A DNA stretch of 64,000 nucleotides from Rhabditophanes sp. KR3021 (lineage: Eukaryota; Nematoda; Chromadorea; Rhabditida; Alloionematidae): NCBI GenBank assembly GCA_963281155.1, contig CAUJLY010000003.1, forward strand, positions 3,534,001 to 3,598,000, in the 5' to 3' direction. Under the pieces are notes generated by a model. That model made no database searches. It had not been told where the DNA came from and saw only the letters and a list, made by a program, of their open reading frames with translations. Below are positions 56,856-64,000 of the stretch, piece after piece. Each line of letters begins with the position of its first letter. Position 1 is the stretch's first letter. A program made the translations under genes and the position numbers.

Positions 56856-59800
56856 ATGAAATTGTTAACTATTGAGGATACGAATTCTAGACTTCCTTTT
56901 ATGCCATTCTCAAGACCGGCCTCATCCACAAATACTCAATCTGAAATAGATGTGAGGACAAATGATGGAGCCGTAATAAGCGGAACATCAATAACTAAGA
57001 AATGGCAGCATCATAAAGGTAGAAATAGATTTTTTTGTGATGGTCGAATATTTATGTCGCAAGGTAACTAAACGTTCTACAATTAAACTAAATCTTATAT
57101 TTATCAAGAAATATCTCTGTTATGTTTAACATTATTTCTAATTATTGTTGTTATGGGTCTATATTTTGGCTTTGATGCACCTTTTATTGGCTCAGAAGTA
57201 TCTTGGGCAATCCCAGTTGTTGTTGCAATATTGTTTCTTGTCGTATTAGGAACTCTATTAAAAACAAGCTTCAGTGATCCGGGAATTTTACCCCGAGCAA
57301 CAGGTGATCAATATGCTTTATAATTAATGCTAATCTTATTTCATTTCAGGTAAATTAAACAAAATAATCAAAGTTTATTAAAGATACGACAATTATAATG
57401 GAAATACATTAAAAGATCTTTTGCCAAAAAGTTGTTTAATCGCGTGTTCACTGGATCTCTTTGCAATGTCTAGATGTTTCAAGAACATCATGTAATTTTA
57501 TTGTCCAGAACCATGAACGTTACTTAGATCGTGTCTGTCGCAAGTTAAACATGATTGCATACTCTAGGATTAATGATTAATTTATACACAGATCATCACT
57601 ATTGACCACGGCAACTTTACTACCTTCTTCCAAATACGTCTAATTTTGTTTATTTTGAATCTAATGAAATGAAGCTTGTCATGCTCCACCTAGTTTTGAT
57701 GCAATGACACTCTAATTTTTTTTCCTATATTAAATATATGTTTCTTGAGATCAGTAAGAGACAATTTATTCAATTCAACACTAAAAGAGACGTTCAATAA
57801 GACGTAGGTTGAATGTTCCTTCTTCGGTCTTTTGCGAATAGTTGCTTCCTTCAGTTTCTTCATTATACTCCCCTATAATTCGTCATCAGCGAATTTTCGA
57901 TCCTGTCCTTATCTCTTTCAATACATGGTTGGGACTTGCAGTGTTTTGCCAATAGTTGATAAATATTGGTTCCGTACTAACATCCTTTCCGAGGTATTTT
58001 AATTTTCCACTGCCATCCGAATCAATGCTGTTCTGTGAAAAAGTCTTTTGAATTTCATATACTTTATGAACAATAATTATGTCATTGTTGAAGCATATGG
58101 CTTCGACTGTTTCTTCATCAGCCAATAATAGGAATGTAGACATCTGATAGTTATTTCTTTGATGTATTGTTTTGTACTTTCATCCTGGGTATATGTTTTT
58201 AAATTATATTTAAATTATATGTTCGATAATGGAACTAAACATTTTTTGACAAATATGTCTCACTATATTTACCTAATTATCTGGTTCATGAATCAATTGT
58301 AAATTTTTATATGACAATATGGAAAGATAGTATTTTTAAATGAAGTTGTTTGTAAATTTCTAGTAATTTAATTTTAGCACTTGAAGTGGCTGAATTCGAT
58401 AGGCAATGTGAAGAAGCCGGTCTTGGTCGTTCAAATAAACCAGTCAAATCAATTACAATCAAAGGACTGAATTTTAAACTAAAATACTGCAATACATGCC
58501 GGATTTACAGACCACCTAGGACTTCACATTGTTCGATTTGTGATAACTGCATTATGTCATTCGATCATCATTGTAAGTTTAACAAAAATGTTTATGATAA
58601 TATTAGTGTACACTGTTAATGTACTTTCCAGCAAAGAATCTATATTTAAGTGACACTTTTTTAAAATACGAATAGATAGGTTATTTTGTAAATGCATAGA
58701 AATAAAATATTTATGTATGAAATTATATCTAATTACTTGAATCTTCAGGCCCTTTCGTAGGAAATTGCGTCGGACAGAGAAATTACAGATACTTCTACTT
58801 CTTCATTGTTTCTTTGACAATTCTTAACTTATTAGTAATGGGTTCATCAGTTGCTCATTTAGTCATGCGTAAGTTTTATGAATCAGTTGGATTTCATTTT
58901 ATTTTTATAGTTGCTAAGGAAAAGAGTAGTTTTGTAGATTGTATTAAAGAATCACCCGTGTCTGTATTTATTTTTGCAGCATGTTTCTTATCAATATGGA
59001 GTATTATTGGATTGGCGGGTTTCCATACATATGTGAGTAATTTTTATACTTTATGTACACAATTAATCCTGTGTGAAAAAGACAAACAGTTTTAATTGTA
59101 CACTGCTTAAACATACCAGATTTGCTAAGTTAATTACGTTATGTTTATGTTTTATAGTTATTGGCAACAGCACAAACAACAAATGAAGATATAAAAGGAA
59201 CTTTCAATACAAAATTAAGACCTACTGCTCAAAATCCGTTTTCAAGGGTATGTTAATGACTTTACCTAATTGTATTTCCATTTTAGGTAATTTAAAACAC
59301 AGTCAAGGATAATGAATATGAAAGCATTTATTTAAAAGAGCCAAAATAGTACAATTCGACAATAATACTAAATAACATACTTTGAAGACAGGTGGATTTT
59401 GTTGAGAGTAATCGCAGGCATCCGAGTTATGATTTCAGGATGTTTCTTCACATCATTAGATTGAGTTAGCTCGTCGATTTTTGTCAAACCACCTTGAAGG
59501 GCCAATATAACAGCATACATCAGAGCCACACCTTCATCACTAGTTGATTTATCGAGATAAGATACTACGACTTGTCTCTTACTTTCCAAGATGTTTATGA
59601 TTCTTGTATCTTTGGGATGAATCTTGAGTAGTTCAGTTTGATAGTATTAATATTTTCACCAAATCTCCTATTCGCATTAGACCTGTCAAAATTAGAATAA
59701 AAGTATCCATGGATACAAATAAAAAATACCCAGAATTTTATTTTGTTAAAAATCTTGATCATGCACAGTTCTGACCACTTTAACAAAAATACTTGTTACA

Positions 59801-60992
59801 TGCCTTTTGGCAAAGTTGTATTTTTATGTACGTTCAAAATGATCAATATCAACATAAAAATATCTTAATTCTTGAAAGTGTAGCTAAAATAATAGGTGAA
59901 ACAATGTCAGTTAACAAATTGGCTCCAAGTATTAAATTTTTTAATTTTAATTTTACGGAGTATTAATACAGAATGTTTTTAATTTATATATCCATAATTA
60001 TCCGAATAATATCTACCCATCGACAGGTCTAGTCCACATCGTTGGAAACTTCACAATAACGATGGAGTTTTGAATCCTTCAAAAGATAAGGCCCTAACAT
60101 CCACTTCAGCAAGCAAGTCGAGCAACATGTACATTGATTGTTGTCCTTGGCTGTATTCCTAGACTTAGCCTTCTTCAGATTGCCCATCAATTTCTTCCAC
60201 AACTTATCATCAGACAATTGCCTTTCTTTTTAAAAGTCACACTAACTTCGTTTCTCAGCTTGGCACATACCCCCTTTCTCCACATGGAATGAATAATTAG
60301 ACAAATTATTGAATATTATACCCAACTTTGACATTTATGTTGACCGCTATAATCTTGGGTTCAGTGTTTGGATCGAAAATCGGTTTCATTTCATACACCC
60401 CCATGTTCTTTAAGAAGATGGTCGTATATGTAGTCGCCTAATTTCGTTAGTGTTTCAGGATTCATTTTAACGTTACATTTTACTTATCATATTGACAAAA
60501 GTATAATTGTGTATTCCTAAAAGACTAAACTAATTGAAACATCGAGTAAAAACGCTCTTCAATAATGTCTTCTTAAAACAACATTTAATTAAAATTTATT
60601 TTGTAACATTATACTAATGATTAATTTTGAAGGGTAATATATTCGCTAATTTTTACGCTGTCTTATGTGGCCCTGAACCATTAAGTTTGCTGGACGCTCG
60701 AGGAATTTACAATCCTTATCCAAATGTTCGGGTAAAGTTAGCAGACCTTCCTGTATTTTTGCCAACTGTAAATGGAACCCTTCAAGATGCAGAAAGCCAG
60801 CATATCCACCAAACACCTATTTCCACAAATCAGGTTTATTCTACAACAGCAAGTGCAAACAGTTCAAGAAATCAATTTGAAAGAAATACTTCACGAGCAA
60901 GCAATGGAAGATACTTCGATAATGGTAAAATTCACAACTCCGCAAACGAAAATAACTTTGACAGACATGGACCTGTCGAATTTAGGGTGTGA
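56856..60992 (+). CDS. DHHC palmitoyltransferase (ZDHHC9/14/18 type)
   Basis: This enzyme type S-acylates membrane proteins, in the Golgi or plasma membrane for this subgroup. Exons 56856-57063, 57109-57303, 58378-58572, 58749-58868, 58911-59032, 59158-59247 and 60633-60992 give 429 residues. The subgroup marker HHKGRNRFFCDGRIFMSQ precedes spans 1 and 2. SFSDPGILPRA leads to the cysteine-rich domain YCNTCRIYRPPRTSHCSICD then [20 protein letters not shown]. The active site is DHHC, with Phe where most members have Trp (CPW). Spans 3 and 4 follow, then the conserved FHTYLLATAQTTNEDIKGTF and NPFSRGNIFANF, and a disordered Asn/Ser-rich tail. Introns 2 (1,074 nt) and 6 (1,385 nt) carry antisense relics; the others are 42-176 nt. 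Confidence 0.93.
57350..58143 (-). pseudogene. Antisense coding relic in DHHC intron 2
   Basis: The minus strand opens with STFLLLADEETVEAICFNND and VHKVYEIQKTFSQNS, then KLKYLGKDVSTEPIFINYWQ, and decays into pieces such as GSNYSQKTEEGTFNLRLIER and EEGSKVAVVNSDDLCIN. F.LL..EETV......N.....HKVYEI.KT matches FILLGEKETVDSFHNN..HEVCEIGKT in the KAT2 intron 4 relic, so the two are probably copies of one element. Confidence 0.5.
59340..60470 (-). pseudogene. Antisense coding relic in DHHC intron 6
   Basis: Minus-strand pieces in order: LTKLGDYIYDHLLKEHGG, then (one base out of frame) VYEMKPIFDPNTEPKIIAVN; KLWKKLMGNLKKAKSRN, QCTCCSTCLLKWMLGPYLLK; RRFGENINTIKLNYSRFIPK; and DKSTSDEGVALMYAVILALQ, GGLTKIDELTQSNDVKKHPE. 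LTQSNDVKKHPE resembles the TRPM intron 11 relic. Frame changes and stops show it is not a working gene. Confidence 0.45.
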
Positions 60993-63900
60993 GAGTAAAA
61001 GTTGTAAATAGTATACATATCTAAATATATGAATCATCAAAAGTGATAAAAAATAAAATGGTTTATGCTAAAAATTGATTGGTCAGAAGTAATTAATTAA
61101 ATTACCACCTTCATTTATATTTCAAGTATTTTGGATAGTAATTAAAGCAAATATGGATGTATTGATCAAATTGGAAAATATGTTTGTTCTAACTTAATCA
61201 CAGTAAAGGATGATTTTTGGTGCTTCAGGAAATGTTAAAGTGATCTCGGATTATAAAACAAAAAAAAATAAAAAGTTCAGAAATTTAATTGTCGACTTCC
61301 AAATTACTTTTGTCAAAACGGGTATTTCTTTAATTCTTGTCATTTTAACGAACATAAATTGTAATATATGTTTGTCATATTTTTTGTAATTTATAATAAA
61401 AACATTTAAATGATTGCCTTAACTTTTTGTTGTTGCTTAAAACATTATGTATATTACAATTGTTAAAACTTTTTGTCGATTGTAAACTCTTTAATTTATT
61501 ACATTTAGACCTAAAAATCAAAGGCAATTTACCGACTTGATTAAATATCTACTGTTAATAAAATGATTATAAACAACGTATTTTAATCACCATTTTATGT
61601 GCCATTAATAAATCATCATCTTTTTCAATATTTATATGTTACAATATTCTATTACATTGTACATCATTTTTTACCTTCTCTAATTATCATTTTTAAAAAA
61701 TGACTGACATTAAGTTGTATCTTATTTTCAATGATAGATTGAAAGGGCATCATTTAAAGATAAAAAGATACTTCTGAATAATTGGCAGTAGTATAATAAA
61801 ACAGATACCGATATAGATTTGTCATTATAATGTTGTCATTTGAAATGATTAATCAGGAAGATGTATATTTGTGCAATTTAATTAGCTTGTAAGTTTGCTT
61901 TTTCCCGATGTACCAATTTGTCTCAAATTTTTGCTTCAGTAATATGTGTTACTATATCCATTGATAAAAAATTATATTATGCCAATTTTACGATCTCGAG
62001 GTACATATAGTTGATATTTGATTACAAATAGAATTGTTCGACATATGTTGCAATTATTAACAAAATTCAACCTCCTCTCTTTGAACGGGCGATCCTTTTC
62101 ACAAGTAATGTGTCTATAAGATACTAAAAAAGATTCTTAAAATGTCTATTTAACAGGATCTTTAAATTCGCTATAATAAAATGAGAAGAGATGTTAATAA
62201 TTTTTTATCTTATCAAAAAGCAATTTCCGTTGCAATAAACACAATAAGTATTACTACTTGTTAATCTTTCAGCTACGTCTATTTGCAATAATTTCAGCGA
62301 AACCCTTTTTGTCTACAAGAAGTAATAAAATTATTTTGGTTTTGATTACAATTTTATTTTCTTACCAAATACCTTTTATCCAAATTAAAAGAAGATATTA
62401 CAAGTGGTGACATACTCTGTTCAAAACTAATTTGAACATATTTTTTATTATTTCACAATTACGTATGTAGTTGCAATTAAAGTTTTACTTTTATTGAAAC
62501 ATATTTTCAGCCTTCTTTTATGTACCGTCACTAACTTTTGATTCAAGGTTCTTCCTTTCAAAATTCAACTCTCTTTAAACAACCTTTTTTATACACCAAT
62601 TCCTTATATTAAATTATCTTTTTGTTTAAGACTATTATCTTTATCAACATATCATTTCTATTAAACATAAATATAATACAATTGGTTTAATTCAATATCA
62701 TCATGACGATAATTTAAACCTATCAACGTTTATCATCGTATTAAAAGATCCGATTTTGTAAAAAAGAAGATTCAATATGTAAACAGATGGTATATCCTAT
62801 TGATAACTATGTACAAAAATGTACTATGTTTAAGTTAACGAAATTTAAGTATTGGAGTAGGAGAAAGTCTTTTAAGCTATATCCAACATTTTTTATTATC
62901 ATGTCATTACATGAATAAACATTTTTTTATTTAACTAATTTTACGAGCTTAAATATAAAGACTTTTTTTATTAATACCTATCTTCAGTACTTTTCTTTTA
63001 TCTTGCGCAAAAATATGCTACATTTTAAGAGATTTAATAGATCTAAAACATTTGGATGTTGATTAAATATATTAGATTTGTTTGCAATCATTACAAAAAT
63101 TCGAACTTTTGCAGAAATAATTTTGTAATATCTACTTTTGATAAATAATAAGTGAGGTAAAGTTAAATGAGATAAGTATGCGTGGATATTTGACAAAAAT
63201 AACTTTTGAAATACATTTTATAAAGATACTGACATCATTTTAACTACTCTATTATGATAAGAATTCGCCAATTATAACTAATTTTAAATGGTTTTATATA
63301 TTTACAAGCTCTCAGAGCTACAATTCATATATCTTTTCATTGATACATCTTAAATATTTGTAAGCTTGATAATGACGGAATCTTATTTACGGGAAATTAT
63401 TATATACATTTGATAATCGACTAATTACTTAATTATTTGTGAATATTTAGTCCATCCAACTTTCTTATTATCAGTTAATTGCATACATAATAACTAAAAA
63501 CATACTGAAAAGATAATAAAATATGACAGAAAACTCGTAAAGTTAATCATAATAGTAATTCCTATTAACTTTATCATTAATCCCATAGCTTCTTCAATGA
63601 CTAAAATTTGCGCTTTAAACACATAACCATTTTAGTTATCAATCAAAACAGCTTTATATAAAGGACGGGTTAAAAATTTATTTTATAGTTTACATATGTT
63701 TGTTTGTTGATATTACCTTTACGCGCTAACTGCTAAATTATTTTGTCACATCTTCATTCACTATTTATATTCGAAAAGATCGTCAAAACCAATATGTGGT
63801 TTCTTTTTTACGGATGTTTCTTTGTCAATATTTCAATCCAGTTTCTACTAAACATGCCAATGGCATTAATTAAGGTTATAATGTCTTTAAAAACTATCCT

Positions 63901-64000
63901 TTAATGTAATTATTTCACCAGAGCATTAGATATGAAACAAAACATAAAGTTGCTTGGCTTATTAATGATGGGGAGGACGTTTATTTTTGTGTAATCTAAA
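60993..64000. other. 3-kb gene-poor AT-rich end of window
   Basis: AATAAAATGG at 61052 probably serves as the DHHC gene's poly(A) signal. Beyond it I see no supported coding sequence, repeat array or RNA gene. Confidence 0.45.

Noticed and set aside
60330..60470. Resemblance of LTKLGDYIYDHLLKEHGG..YEMKPIFDPN to a Cys-loop receptor N terminus
   Set aside because: Only a few residues fit, the frame is broken, and no other receptor exon follows in order.
62984..63196. 70-codon minus-strand frame at the right end
   Set aside because: AT-driven composition, no family, no splice context.
1..64000. tRNA, rRNA, CRISPR array, bacterial operon or phage-like module
   Set aside because: None was recognised; intron density and gene content are those of a nematode nuclear genome.

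Overview
The window looks like nuclear DNA of a nematode. It is AT-rich and gene-dense, with protein genes on both strands broken by very small introns (many of 38-46 nt) with GT..TTTCAG or TTTTAG boundaries. Several genes have a splice-acceptor-like TTTTAG or TTTATAG directly before the first ATG, as expected for spliced-leader trans-splicing. Secreted ShK-domain and Kunitz/lustrin multidomain proteins, both expanded in nematodes, support this. I cannot name the species from sequence alone. No rRNA, tRNA, CRISPR or prokaryotic feature was recognised.

Layout. 1-4039 (+): 3' part of an HSP110 chaperone, then a core-1 beta1,3-galactosyltransferase. 4741-6447 (-): a novel protein with two LOTUS-like repeats. 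7106-9270 (-): a NETO/SOL-2-like receptor auxiliary protein. 9832-14013 (-): three same-strand genes (a small membrane protein, the UTP4 ribosome-biogenesis WD protein, another small membrane protein), with an opposite-strand gene nested in a UTP4 intron. 14372-14902 (+): a four-helix membrane protein. 15134-17791 (-): the DBHS RNA-binding protein NONA-1. 18048-19686 (+): CDK5RAP1. 19785-23365 (-): Kunitz/lustrin protein, a dead SLMAP-like FHA gene and a ShK protein. 23701-24556 (+): an orphan glycoprotein. 25263-26662 (-): TMX3-like disulfide isomerase, divergent from NDUFS6 and ELL (27049-29280, +). 29880-31740: a decayed FLYWCH/MULE transposase region. 33769-42569 (+): a 14-exon TRPM channel. 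43548-44132 (+): a bZIP factor. 44677-47147 (-): TIMM10B then a FASTK-family protein, an operon-like mitochondrial pair. 47364-52439 (+): the acetyltransferase KAT2 (GCN5/PCAF). 56856-60992 (+): a DHHC palmitoyltransferase between two gene-poor AT-rich stretches (52.4-56.9 kb and 61-64 kb).

Most genes are conserved housekeeping or signalling genes. The unusual part is inside their long introns. Introns of HSP110, TRPM, KAT2 and the DHHC gene carry decayed protein-coding sequence, always antisense to the host gene. Several of these relics resemble one another by eye, including one with a GIY-YIG-like nuclease domain, which points to a dispersed repeat family that now survives in introns. Other points of note are two GC-AG introns, two probable single-base indels in conserved genes, a nested gene and an internal domain duplication. 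All gene models were spliced by hand. Phase-consistent junctions and exact multiple-of-three totals support most of them, but none was checked against transcripts or databases.
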